A DNA stretch of 64,000 nucleotides from Sinorhizobium mexicanum. GTDB lineage: Bacteria; Pseudomonadota; Alphaproteobacteria; Rhizobiales; Rhizobiaceae. Position 1 is the first letter of the stretch; each line of letters opens with the position of its first letter. The notes under the pieces were generated by a model. That model was not told the origin of the DNA, did no database searches, and was given only the letters and a program-made list of their open reading frames with translations. Shown here piece after piece: positions 46,974 through 57,330 of this stretch. Location: positions 248,001-312,000 of the forward strand of contig NZ_CP041240.1 in assembly GCF_013488225.1 (NCBI RefSeq). The letters run 5' to 3'. Position numbers and translations under genes: made by a program.

Positions 46974-47249
46974 TTGCTTCTGTCACAGACAAATGAATGC
47001 GAACTGGCGGTCCCACAACGGGGGAAATTCTTGGAAGACGCAGACGCTGACTTCGAAATCGCGTGCTCGAAATGCGGCCTCAGAGCTAAACGCAGCATTT
47101 TCCAGTTAAAGTACGCCGAGACTTTCAAATGCGACGCATGCGGATCGACGCGAGCATTGGATAAGGAAAATCTCAAAGAGCTCATGCGCGAGGCGGATGC
47201 GAAGACCCGCCGGCTCTGGATCGACGGCAAACCGCCATGGCCTGGCTAG
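46974..47249 (+). CDS. Zinc-ribbon-like small protein
   Basis: Up to 91 residues. A four-cysteine ribbon, CSKCGLRAKRSIFQLKYAE... then CDACGS, is followed by a charged helix (LKELMREADAKTRRLW). No ATG opens the frame; the first usable start is the TTG at 46974, and a TTG at 47029 (GGGGGAA upstream) is as likely. Function unknown. Confidence 0.5.
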   Translation: MLLSQTNECELAVPQRGKFLEDADADFEIACSKCGLRAKRSIFQLKYAETFKCDACGSTRALDKENLKELMREADAKTRRLWIDGKPPWPG

Positions 47250-47684
47250 GTCACAAGCGGCACAAGAGAGCTCCAGGTTTGTCGCGGCGCTCCACATGGC
47301 GTCGATCTGTTCATCAGCCAGGCCCAGAGCCGCGCCGACCGACGAAATCAGGGTGTGCATCCGATGGAAGTTCGAGGCGCCGACGGCACTCACGTTGGCC
47401 GGACCGCTCACACCCTGACCCCTCGGGTTCGGGACGATCAACGCCACTGCCCGAGGCATTCCGGGCTGCTCGCTTGTCTCAAGAGTCGGCGGCGCTCCGC
47501 ATAGTAACCCGAAATCAGCAGGTCTGGCAGCTTCGCCATCACTTATCGTGCAAACGGGTGAGGCTCATCGGTCCCCCCGAGAATCGCTGAAGCGTCAACA
47601 ACCTCAGTATTCCCGGACAGGACCGAACGTGTATCTTATTGAAAGCTCCCGGCTAGTCGAGGCAGAATGCCGCTTCAGGCTTTC
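47250..47684. other. Intergenic, no certain gene
   Basis: About 430 bp between the zinc-ribbon gene and groEL. A minus-strand frame (47106-47459) has a plausible helix (MHTLISSVGAALGLADEQID) but overlaps the zinc-ribbon gene, has no recognisable domain, and I do not call it. No terminator hairpin seen for groEL. Confidence 0.35.
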
Positions 47685-49316
<1,632 letters not shown>

Positions 49317-49352
49317 TCACTCCTTCGCTGAACTTTGGTCGGTCGCACGCTC

Positions 49353-49667
49353 TCAAGCGACTTTCTTATCGGCGCCCAAATCTTCGATGACCCCGAGCAC
49401 GTCGGCTTCCTTCAGGATGAGCAGGTCCTCGCCATCGACCTTGATCTCCGTGCCTGACCATTTTCCGAAGAGCACGCGATCTCCTACCTTGACGTCGAGC
49501 ACCACGAGTTGACCCTGCTCGTTGCGAGCGCCCGGACCGACGGCGATCACTTCGCCTTCCTGCGGTTTTTCCTTGGCCGTATCCGGGATGATGATGCCGG
49601 CTTTGGTTTTCTCTTCGGACGTGACGCGGCGGATAAGAATGCGATCGTGGAGCGGTTGGAACTTCAT
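49353..49667 (-). CDS. groS: Co-chaperonin GroES
   Basis: 104 residues. [20 protein letters not shown], then the mobile loop [17 protein letters not shown] and [14 protein letters not shown]. The ATG at 49667 has GGAGGAAGG before it; the longer frame upstream is promoter leader. First gene of groESL. Confidence 0.98.
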   Translation of the reverse strand: MKFQPLHDRILIRRVTSEEKTKAGIIIPDTAKEKPQEGEVIAVGPGARNEQGQLVVLDVKVGDRVLFGKWSGTEIKVDGEDLLILKEADVLGVIEDLGADKKVA

Positions 49668-49805
49668 GCCTTCCTCCTGGATAAACGGATCGATGAATGC
49701 CCTATGCCGGACCAATGGACTCCGTACGGGCAGCCCGTCCCGGCAACTGGCAGTAGTTGATCTGGTTGTGTCGAAAATCGAATTCAAGAGGAGGCGACCA
49801 ACTTT

Positions 49806-49832
49806 TTAGCACTCTTCGGTGGAGAGTGCTAA
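49806..49832 (-). promoter_or_regulatory. CIRCE element (HrcA operator) of groESL
   Basis: TTAGCACTC-N9-GAGTGCTAA, a perfect CIRCE, 139 bp upstream of the groES start. Binding of HrcA keeps the operon down until heat or protein stress. So this groESL is under heat-shock control, not obviously NifA control. Confidence 0.95.
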
Positions 49833-50093
49833 AAAGTGCATTCCGCAAGCGCCGAGTGAGGGATGGCGCACGCGGACGACGACAGGCCCGCACGTTGGAC
49901 CCGCGTCTGATTCTATCGCGACAACAGCTTAACCGAAGCGCGCTGGCCGCACGCTTCCGCAAGAGTATCCTCCGGCCTGCGCCGAGGATGCAATGTCGAG
50001 GGATTTCAAAAAGGGGAGAGCAATACCATCTTCATGGAAGGGCGCCGATGACGAAGCGCACTTTTTGCGAGCAGCGCCTCATCCGCGCGAGAG

Positions 50094-51053
50094 CTATTGA
50101 ACGACGAGATCAAGTCCAGGAGCCTCCAGGAGTTCCGGGGCACGCGGCAAACCCATGCGGGACGCCTCCTGGAATAGCATCTCGCGCATCCACTGGCTTG
50201 CCGGATCGCTATCGTGAAGGGCCGGCCACTGAACGGCCTCGGTGAGCGGGGGAAGTGGCAGCGGAAGTTCGACGATCCGCAGCGGCATTGTCTTTGCGAA
50301 ATGCTGCGCCAGCCGCAAGGGCACGGTCCCTATACGCTCGGTCCCCACCAGCATGGGCGGAATCATGCTGAAACCCTGTACGACAACCTCGACACGTCTC
50401 TTGAGACCGTGCTCGCGCAAATACCACCCTTCGATGGTGGGTCTCCGCATATTCCCGAATTTGACTGCAACATGCCCCATCGACATGTATCTCTCGAATG
50501 TAAGTGGCTCTGACAGTTGCTCGTTCGTCCGGCAGCCGACGCACACGAATTTATCCTCAAACAGTGCTGTGTGAGGATGCGTCGACATGAACACGTCCGG
50601 CATAATCAGAAAATCGATGTCGCCGCGCCGGAGAAGCTCCTCGAAGTCGTCGGCGAGTGGCAGACAATCAAAGCTGACTCCGGGAGCTTCTTGCGCCGCA
50701 CGCTCCACGATCTTTTCAAAGAACACGAGGGTGACGTAATCGGAAAGGATGATCCTGAAGCAACGATCCGACTGGGCCGGGTTAAACGGTTGCCGGGAAA
50801 CAATGGAGAGCTGGATGTGCAGCAGAGCCTCGCGCACCGCGGAGGCGAGTCCTTCAGCACGCGGTGTTGGAATAAATTCGCGGCCAGCCATTGTAAATAG
50901 CTCATCGCGGAAATAGGTGCGTAACCGGGCGACGGCCGCGCTCATCGCTGGCTGGCTCAGGTTGATGCTGCGTGCCGCCGCCGTGAGGTTCCGCTCGGCC
51001 ATCAGAGCGTCGAGCGCGACGAGCAGATTTAGATCAAGACCCTTGAATCGCAT
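50094..51053 (-). CDS. nodD: Nodulation regulator NodD (LysR family)
   Basis: 319 residues. Flavonoid-responsive activator of nod-box promoters. The start [20 protein letters not shown] with [18 protein letters not shown] (helix-turn-helix) is the NodD hallmark, and the ligand domain reads through [19 protein letters not shown] and [20 protein letters not shown] 51053 is the conserved start; 13 further upstream codons are not used. It has C-terminal residues beyond the ~308 of most NodDs. A nod-box-like sequence begins 10 bp upstream, on the other strand. Confidence 0.93.
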   Translation of the reverse strand: MRFKGLDLNLLVALDALMAERNLTAAARSINLSQPAMSAAVARLRTYFRDELFTMAGREFIPTPRAEGLASAVREALLHIQLSIVSRQPFNPAQSDRCFRIILSDYVTLVFFEKIVERAAQEAPGVSFDCLPLADDFEELLRRGDIDFLIMPDVFMSTHPHTALFEDKFVCVGCRTNEQLSEPLTFERYMSMGHVAVKFGNMRRPTIEGWYLREHGLKRRVEVVVQGFSMIPPMLVGTERIGTVPLRLAQHFAKTMPLRIVELPLPLPPLTEAVQWPALHDSDPASQWMREMLFQEASRMGLPRAPELLEAPGLDLVVQ

Positions 51054-51062
51054 ATCTTCATC

Positions 51063-51110
51063 TATCCATAGCGTGGATGTATGCCATTCCAAACCACCAG
51101 TATTCTTAAT
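51063..51110 (+). promoter_or_regulatory. Nod box beside nodD, pointing away from it
   Basis: The first half ATCCATAGCGTGGATG (51064-51079) is a full match to the nod-box consensus, followed by ATTCCAAACCA at the position of the consensus ATCnAAACAAT. The 3' third is diverged. In other rhizobia this divergent arrangement serves nodABC; here the next gene in that direction is absent, as the monooxygenase gene is convergent. Confidence 0.65.
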
Positions 51111-51296
51111 TAGTAATACAATTGGTTCGAAATCAAGGCGGACGCCGGCAGACTTTCGTAGGGGTCAGCCGACGCGGTCGGATGACTGTTTTGTATCGCG
51201 GTTCGCTTCCGGTCCAGCCTTGCAGCGGATCCCGACAAGCCGCCCATGTCCAAAGGGCACACAGCACGGTCTGAGAGACGTTGCTTGAACCTGCGC

Positions 51297-52400
51297 CTAC
51301 GCCGGCCGTATCGCTACCTCACGTCGAGCATGGCCGGATAGAGCCTCGGCCGGGCCGTTGCGCGTGACCGAGTTGACCGCGGGGATGATCTTGTCTCCCC
51401 AAAGCTCGATTTGCCGGAGCATCGTCTTCTGGTCGAAATCGCCCAACTGGGTCTGAATGGCGATCTGAGACGGTTTCAACACACTAATTTCTTCCAGCAG
51501 CCGGTCGATCACCCGATTCACACTGCCGATCGGCAGGTTATCGCGCATACTCTCGAACGACAGGTCCTGTTGCGTCGGGGTTTCCTCAAGCAGATAGCCG
51601 TCCCGGCTCTGCTGGCGGCGCTGATGCAACGCTTCAGACAGCCGTCGCTGGAAGCGGGCGTTGTCGAGATAGCTGTTGATCTCCGCCTCGTGGTCGCTGG
51701 CAAAGCAGCAGCGTAGCAGCGATATCTTGGCATTCGTGACATTCTTGCTCTCGGAAGCCGCTGCGTTCTCGATGCTTTTGCGCAGCGCACCTAAAGCATC
51801 CAAGCCGTCGTGAAATGCTGTGACGAACAAATTGTGGCCCTCGCGATAAGCCCTTCTCATCCTGCGCTCCGACCCGGCCGCGATCCAGATCGGCGGGGTC
51901 GGCTTTTGGATGGTGCGCACTGAAATCGCGGTGGGAGGTATTGTCTCATACTGGCCGTCATGCTCGAAGATCTCCTGGTTGAGCCCCTTGAGGAGGATGT
52001 CGAGGTATTCCGAAAAGACGGCCGGCGCCTCGTCGACATCGACGCCGAAGCGCTCGAACTCGAACTTCTGGTATCCAGAGCCGACGCCGAGCTCAAGGCG
52101 ACCATTTGAGACGATATCGGTGAAGCCGACCTCGGAAAGCAGGCGCTGCGGTTGATAGAGCGGCAGTACGCAGACGGCGGTGCCCAGGCGAATTGTAGTC
52201 GTCAGGCCGGCACAATGCGCAACCATCATCAAGGGCGACGGCACCAGACTGTAGTTGTTGAAATGGTGCTCGGCGAACCACGCGGTGTTGAAGCCAGCCT
52301 GCTCGGAAAGCACCGCCTGTTCGATTGAGTTGCGGATGACTGTGTCGGACGATTGATGATAGCCGCGCTGGGCGGCAAGGATAAATGTCGCGAATTCCAT
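51297..52400 (-). CDS. Flavin-dependent LLM-class monooxygenase
   Basis: 367 residues of the bacterial luciferase-like family. EFATFILAAQRGYHQ at the start, FNTAWFAEHHFNNYSLVP with the conserved His pair, IRLGTAVCVLPLYQPQRLLS, RLELGVGSGYQ and PPIWIAAGSERRM. ATG 52400 has GAAGGA upstream. Needs reduced flavin from a partner reductase. Last gene of the P450 operon. From memory it corresponds to y4vJ of pNGR234a. Confidence 0.92.
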   Translation of the reverse strand: MEFATFILAAQRGYHQSSDTVIRNSIEQAVLSEQAGFNTAWFAEHHFNNYSLVPSPLMMVAHCAGLTTTIRLGTAVCVLPLYQPQRLLSEVGFTDIVSNGRLELGVGSGYQKFEFERFGVDVDEAPAVFSEYLDILLKGLNQEIFEHDGQYETIPPTAISVRTIQKPTPPIWIAAGSERRMRRAYREGHNLFVTAFHDGLDALGALRKSIENAAASESKNVTNAKISLLRCCFASDHEAEINSYLDNARFQRRLSEALHQRRQQSRDGYLLEETPTQQDLSFESMRDNLPIGSVNRVIDRLLEEISVLKPSQIAIQTQLGDFDQKTMLRQIELWGDKIIPAVNSVTRNGPAEALSGHARREVAIRPA

Positions 52401-52573
52401 GGCAATTCCTTCGGGTTGCGGAGAGGTTGTCCATCGGGCTGCTCGAGAGGTTCGCGAATGTCGTGGCCGCAATGGGCGATGTTTGCGGCCAACGGTTTTT
52501 CGGCAATTCGCCTGCCATTCGCGGTCGCGAGTTCCCTATGCCTGGGATTGTTTCGACGGGCCGCCGCAGCCGC

Positions 52574-54190
52574 CTAGGGCATAATCGGCAACCACTGGGC
52601 GGCCTTCGTTGGCTGTTCCTGATCACGGTCGCCCGCAAATCCGGCGTCGCCAAGACAAGTGCCGCCGTTCACGCAAAGGGTCGAACCGTTGACGTATGAG
52701 GCGTCAGGCGAAGCCAGGAAGAATGTTGCGTCAGCCATTTCTTCCGGCTTTCCTATCCCGGCCACTGGAATACTCGGCCGAAACCCTTTCGGCGCGATGC
52801 TGCCGACGTTTGCGGACTGGGCGACGGCCGGCGTGCTGGTGTGGCCCGACATGACGGCGGCTGTTCGAATGCCAACGGGCCCGAGTTCGGCCGCCATGCA
52901 CCTCGTCAGGATTTCGATCCCCGCTTGGGATGCTTCATAGGCGTGGCGCGGCGCGAAGGGCAGAAAGGTGTGGGTCGTGCCGACATTCAGGATCACGCCG
53001 CCGGCGCGCATCGTCTTGATCGCTTCACGCGCGCAGATGAAGGCGCCGGTGAGATTGACATCCAGGACGCGTTTGATCTCATCTGTTGTTTGTTGGAGGC
53101 CTGGGACAAAACTGTCGACCACAACAGTAGCGTTGACGAGGACGTCTAGCCTGGCGAAGCGCACTCGCAGCTCCTCGAACAGCGCCACCACGTCACTCTC
53201 GACGGCAACGTCCACGGATTTCGCCATATGCTTGCCACCGAGAGAGCCGGCGAGCTTTGCCGCTGCGGCACCATCTTTATCAACAATGACGACAGTATCG
53301 CCGTTTGCGGCAAAACGGCGAGCGACGGCCGCGCCTATACCGTTCGCCCCGCCTGTCACAAGCACGACTCGCGCACCGACGTGTCCGGCCGGGCCGAAGA
53401 GTTCGGCTCTTGGCGTCCCATCCGCCGACAGGTTCGCATTACCCGGCTGGTTGAAGGACGTCCAACCACCGTCAACGGTCAGCACCGAACCGTTGATGTA
53501 ATCCGCGTCCCGGCTAGCCAGAAACCGCACCGTCCGGGCGATCTCGTCGGCATGCGCCATCCGCCCCATCGGCACGCGTCGGCGAACAGCGGCGAGATCC
53601 GCCGCGCCGGCGCGTTCCAGTTGCTCGACCATCGGCGTGTGCACATAGCCCGGCGCTACCGCCGCCACGCGGATGCCGCGCGGCGCCAACTCGCACGCCA
53701 AAGATTTCGTGATCGAGATCAGGCCCGCTTTGGAGGCGGCGTAGGCGTTGCGTTTGGGATTGCCTACCACGCCCGCCAGCGAGGCCACGTTGACGATGAC
53801 AGCGCCAGGCTCCAACCGCCGTGCCGCTTCCCGCGCCATGACGTAAGGCCCGATCAGGTTTACTGCCAAGACGCGTCGGAAAGCGTCGACATTGGTGTCG
53901 ACGGTCGCATCCATGCTAGGCCCGACAGCCGCGTTATTGACGACCACGTCGATGCGCGCGAACTGTGTTTCGACCCGGTTATAAAGCGCAACAATATCCT
54001 CCTCTCGCGAGACATCGAACTCAAGTCCGAGATGCGGGAGGCCGAGACCGCGGGCAAATTCAAGGATGCCGCTGCCCGGGAGGTCTACGGCGACGACAGT
54101 GCCTCCGTCCGCGGCAAAAGCATTGACCAGGGCACGGCCGATTCCACCTGCAGCGCCTGTAATGATGACGACGCGCTCTGCTTGCTTCAT
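52574..54190 (-). CDS. Double short-chain dehydrogenase (two SDR domains in one protein)
   Basis: 538 residues made of two complete SDR folds. Domain 1 (1-250): ITGAAGGIGRAL cofactor loop, NNAAVG, catalytic NVASLAG and YAASKAG, so active-looking. Domain 2 (about 275-520): VTGGANGIGAAV and RLDVLVNATVV, but the catalytic serine region is NVGTTHT and the YxxxK motif is YEASQ, so the essential lysine is missing. Domain 2 may be a structural partner or a binding half. From memory it resembles y4vI. It lies between the NTF2-like and monooxygenase genes. Confidence 0.92.
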   Translation of the reverse strand: MKQAERVVIITGAAGGIGRALVNAFAADGGTVVAVDLPGSGILEFARGLGLPHLGLEFDVSREEDIVALYNRVETQFARIDVVVNNAAVGPSMDATVDTNVDAFRRVLAVNLIGPYVMAREAARRLEPGAVIVNVASLAGVVGNPKRNAYAASKAGLISITKSLACELAPRGIRVAAVAPGYVHTPMVEQLERAGAADLAAVRRRVPMGRMAHADEIARTVRFLASRDADYINGSVLTVDGGWTSFNQPGNANLSADGTPRAELFGPAGHVGARVVLVTGGANGIGAAVARRFAANGDTVVIVDKDGAAAAKLAGSLGGKHMAKSVDVAVESDVVALFEELRVRFARLDVLVNATVVVDSFVPGLQQTTDEIKRVLDVNLTGAFICAREAIKTMRAGGVILNVGTTHTFLPFAPRHAYEASQAGIEILTRCMAAELGPVGIRTAAVMSGHTSTPAVAQSANVGSIAPKGFRPSIPVAGIGKPEEMADATFFLASPDASYVNGSTLCVNGGTCLGDAGFAGDRDQEQPTKAAQWLPIMP

Positions 54191-54320
54191 GAGATACGTT
54201 CTCCTGACCAGCGTTGGCGATTTCAGGGTAAGGACCGCGTCGCGGTACAGCAGCCCGTGGTGGTGACGACCAGCTCCGCCCCGGTTCGACGCAGCGCGTT
54301 CCAGCCCAGCAGCGATTGCC

Positions 54321-54866
54321 TCACTTTCTCGCTCTTGGAGGGGTGCGGTGTTTCCTAAGCGCGTAGACCGGATCGTCCGGATGCGATACTCCGATCGGCC
54401 GGCGGAGACCGAACCGCTCTATCTCCGAGGCCGTCTGCGGGCTCTGCTCCTCGAGCCAATCGTAGACGACCGTGCGTTCGGCAATTCGCCACTCCCCTTC
54501 CCTCTTTTGAAACAGGTCACAGTATCGACCGCAAAGCAGAACCTGCCGGATCGTCCTGCCGCCGTCCGGTCCGCGTTGGAGCGCGGTGAAGTAGCTCTCG
54601 ACGGCGGCCTCTCCCGGGCCGATGAACTCGATCAGAACGTTCGTGATCTGATGGATGTTGCGCGGTTCGGTTTTAAAGACACCGAGCGCGAACTCAATGA
54701 AGCCTTCGGCCGAGCCGGCATAGGCCCCGTGGTTGTCATAGGCATCCGGCCAGTAGGAGCTGCGCAGCGCCGCCTCATCCGCGCGGTCTATCCCCCGGCA
54801 GTATCGATAGAGGCAGTCGCGGATCGCCTCCCGGTCAAGTAATTCGACGATTTTTTTGTGGTCCAT
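54321..54866 (-). CDS. SnoaL/NTF2-like fold protein
   Basis: 181 residues. A nuclear-transport-factor-2-like domain: [20 protein letters not shown] with the conserved helix 1, [20 protein letters not shown], and [19 protein letters not shown]. This fold covers small dehydratases, isomerases, cyclases and ring-hydroxylating dioxygenase beta subunits. No catalytic partner of dioxygenase type is present, so an isomerase/dehydratase or binding role in the P450 pathway is inferred. Confidence 0.85.
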   Translation of the reverse strand: MDHKKIVELLDREAIRDCLYRYCRGIDRADEAALRSSYWPDAYDNHGAYAGSAEGFIEFALGVFKTEPRNIHQITNVLIEFIGPGEAAVESYFTALQRGPDGGRTIRQVLLCGRYCDLFQKREGEWRIAERTVVYDWLEEQSPQTASEIERFGLRRPIGVSHPDDPVYALRKHRTPPRARK

Positions 54867-54903
54867 GGCTTGGTAGCAGGTTCTGAGATTGAAGTGGCGC
54901 TTT

Positions 54904-54921
54904 TGCGTATCCGTATACGCA
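54904..54921. repeat. Short perfect inverted repeat
   Basis: TGCGTAT and ATACGCA around CCGT, in the 220-bp gap between the ferredoxin and NTF2-like genes. Could be an internal mRNA hairpin of the operon or a binding site. Confidence 0.35.
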
Positions 54922-55086
54922 GCAACGATTTCGGACTAAGGCAGCCGCACTGCAGCCAAAAACGGCCTGCCGCTGCGCACCGATGTGAAACACCTCAGTG
55001 CCGAAGGCGTTGACACTGTTGGGTGGTTTCACGCACGCGGTGTCTGGATAGAGGCCATGTGCCGTCCTGCGCCGGCGAAACTCTAT

Positions 55087-55338
55087 TTAGGTGTTAAACC
55101 CTCCACAGGCTTGATTGAACAAAAACCGATCAAGCAACGCATCGAATGCACGATCGATTTCAAGCGCACGTTCGGGGCAGGATCGAGCGCCTCGTGTCGC
55201 GAGTAGTTCGTCCCGCTCCGCGACCTCGATGTCACCGGGTAGGATGTAGCCCTCGTCATCCAATTTGAAGACGTCCGGCGCATGCGCCCAGCAGCGAGCA
55301 TGCCCTTGGCATTTGTCATTGTGGACGATGATGCGCAT
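55087..55338 (-). CDS. Small ferredoxin, P450 partner type
   Basis: 83 residues. IIVHNDKCQGHARCWAHAPD resembles the CxxHxxC of [3Fe-4S] ferredoxins that serve bacterial P450s, followed by DDEGYILPGDIEV and the last cysteine in ARSCPERALEI. It starts 36 bp after the P450 stop, in the same direction, so it is probably the direct electron donor. No ferredoxin reductase gene is seen nearby. Confidence 0.88.
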   Translation of the reverse strand: MRIIVHNDKCQGHARCWAHAPDVFKLDDEGYILPGDIEVAERDELLATRGARSCPERALEIDRAFDALLDRFLFNQACGGFNT

Positions 55339-55373
55339 GCGGTACCTCCATGTCTTTGCTCCCTCGCCTATAT

Positions 55374-56612
55374 TCAGGACCAGTCCAGAATCAGATTTTC
55401 GATTCCGAACACATGGCCGCCATAGGTGATGGGGGCCGTGTCTTCCTTGATACGGAAGTCAGGGATGCGGGACAGCCACTCCTCCAGACCGATGACGATC
55501 TCCCGCCGGGCGAGGTGCGAGCCAAGACAACGATGGGGACCATAGGCGAAGGCGGTGTGGCGGTTGTCTTCCCGTGCCAAATCGATCGTGTTCGGGTTCT
55601 CGAATTCTGCCGGATCGCGATTGGCGATCATCGTGGCACAGGAAATGTAGTCCCCCTTGCGGATCGGCGCGCCTTCGAAGTCGATGTCTTTCTTTGCCAC
55701 GCGGATCATTTGCACGGTGGAATAGGCGCGCAGCAATTCTTCGGCCGCGAGCCCAATTCGATCCGGTTCTCTCCGCAGCAATTGCTGGTCTTTCGGATTA
55801 CGAGCGAGGTAGGCCAAGTCAAATCCTATTGCCGTTGCGACCGTGTCGAGGCCGGCGACGAACACAAGTACGCCAATGCCACGGACTTCCTCATCGGTCA
55901 GCGATCGACCATCGACCTTAGCCTCCACGATGAAGGTCATGAAATCGTCGGTCGGTTCCTTGCGGCGCACGGCCGCAAGGTCATCGATGAACGCCACAAT
56001 CGTCCGGGCGGCTGCCGTTCGCTTGACGCCCTCGCCGTGGAGCAGATCCTTCCCCCAGCCGACGAATGTGTCGAGCCGTTCATCCGGTAGGCCAAGAAAG
56101 CGAAGGAAAATATTGACCGCAAAGGGAAAAGCGAAATCCGTCATAACGTCGCAGCTTGTGCTCGCCGCGGAGATCCCGTCGATCAACACGATCGCGCGCT
56201 CACGGATGGCCGGTTCCAGAACCATCACCCGCTTGGGCGACAACAGCGGATTGAGCAGCGAACGAAAGATACCATGGGCTGGTGGGTCGAGTTCCAGCGG
56301 TATCATCGGCCAGTTTTCGCCGAGCGCGGAGGCGAAGATGCTGCGATGGCTGGAAAATGTTGCGGTGTCGTGCAGTACCCTGCGCTGGTCCTTGGCACGC
56401 GTAATGACCCAGGTACCCCGGCCGTCGCGAGTGTTGTTGGGAGAATAAAAGATGGACGGCGCGTCATGGGCGCAGGCGACAGCTGCGTGAGGATCCCCGT
56501 CTGGCGTGGGCCCCATGCCGGGCGACGTGAACAAACTGAAATCCCTTACCATTTCCGGCGGGACATGATCTGGAATCGGCTTGCTCACGACTTGGTTTCC
56601 CCTCAAGGTCAT
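55374..56612 (-). CDS. Cytochrome P450
   Basis: 412 residues. I-helix oxygen-binding region LVFVAGLDTVATAIG, ExxR in AEELLRAYSTVQ with R, and the haem loop FAYGPHRCLGSHLA with cysteine C362. First gene of the operon P450-ferredoxin-NTF2-SDR-monooxygenase. From memory, like y4vG of pNGR234a. It is preceded by a sigma54 promoter and a NifA site at 56886-56992, so expression in bacteroids is expected. Substrate unknown; a plant terpenoid or other lipid is possible. Confidence 0.93.
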   Translation of the reverse strand: MTLRGNQVVSKPIPDHVPPEMVRDFSLFTSPGMGPTPDGDPHAAVACAHDAPSIFYSPNNTRDGRGTWVITRAKDQRRVLHDTATFSSHRSIFASALGENWPMIPLELDPPAHGIFRSLLNPLLSPKRVMVLEPAIRERAIVLIDGISAASTSCDVMTDFAFPFAVNIFLRFLGLPDERLDTFVGWGKDLLHGEGVKRTAAARTIVAFIDDLAAVRRKEPTDDFMTFIVEAKVDGRSLTDEEVRGIGVLVFVAGLDTVATAIGFDLAYLARNPKDQQLLRREPDRIGLAAEELLRAYSTVQMIRVAKKDIDFEGAPIRKGDYISCATMIANRDPAEFENPNTIDLAREDNRHTAFAYGPHRCLGSHLARREIVIGLEEWLSRIPDFRIKEDTAPITYGGHVFGIENLILDWS

Positions 56613-56885
56613 GCACTTATGCGCTCGATTGAAATCACCCGGCGATCCTCGATGTTAATTACTGGTGCGGCCCGTCACAGGCGCCTCGAGATTCCGCTGC
56701 ACGATGCGCCGACCCACGCACCAGCGCGGATGAGATCGTCGCTAATTTGAGCAGCACAGTATCCTGGTCGGGCCCCTGGTCCATGAAGGACCGCCATCAG
56801 CTTACGCGCGTTGAAAGTCAGATGCTGATCAATCACCCGTTAGCTCCTTGAGGCACTGCAGACATCCGCCCTGCAAAATTATCGA

Positions 56886-56901
56886 AGCAAGTTGCGTGCC
56901 G
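56886..56901 (-). promoter_or_regulatory. Sigma54 promoter of the P450 operon
   Basis: Minus strand CGGCAC-GCAAC-TTGCT: the GG-N10-GC spacing is exact and only the first base departs from TGGCAC-N5-TTGCW. About 270 bp upstream of the P450 start, leaving a long leader. Confidence 0.75.
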
Positions 56902-56976
56902 TTGACCCGGAACCACTTGTCCACACCGGCGCCTATGTCTCTTCGGCAACTGTTTTGGTCCGGTTTGCGACATACT

Positions 56977-56992
56977 TGTTCTGCTTCGGACA
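56977..56992 (-). promoter_or_regulatory. NifA upstream activator site of the P450 operon
   Basis: TGT-TCTGCTTCGG-ACA, an exact TGT-N10-ACA, 76 bp upstream of the -24 element. Together with the promoter it is a full NifA-dependent control region. Confidence 0.75.
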
Positions 56993-57219
56993 CACGGAGG
57001 CTGGCGGATCGACACGCGCCGGGGAACGCATGCAAACGCCGCGATCCAATCCAAACTCAAACACTCGCCTAAACGTGAGCCGGTGTAAGCCGGATGAAAT
57101 GCCCTGCCATCAAACACTTGAGCACTATCTGGATGACTACCTCCACGCGGGAGGCTTCAGATCAAGTTCAGATCACTGGTCATGTAGGTTCCAATTTGCG
57201 GCGAAGCGCACGTGGATGC

Positions 57220-57268
57220 ATCCGCTATGTCGATGTGTGCTATCCAAACAATCAATTACTCCAATTGC
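57220..57268 (+). promoter_or_regulatory. Nod box before the NodO-like gene
   Basis: ATCCGCTATGTCGATG followed after six bases by ATCCAAACAATCAATT and CTCCAATTG. It matches the conserved nod-box positions (ATCC.., GATG, ATCnAAACAATCnATT, CCAAT). It lies about 60 bp upstream of the RTX gene start, in the same direction, so NodD should activate this gene. Confidence 0.85.
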
Positions 57269-57330
57269 CCGATACGGCATATGAATGAGTCCAGTGGCGT
57301 CGTGGGGCTGTTTCATAAAGAGGACTCGCG

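Noticed and set aside
47106..47459. 117-codon minus-strand frame with MHTLISSVGAALGLADEQID
   Set aside because: Half of it overlaps the zinc-ribbon ORF on the other strand; no family recognised; evidence too weak for a feature.
53228..54358. 376-codon plus-strand frame across the double SDR gene
   Set aside because: Antisense of a clear SDR protein; Arg/His-rich composition typical of shadows.
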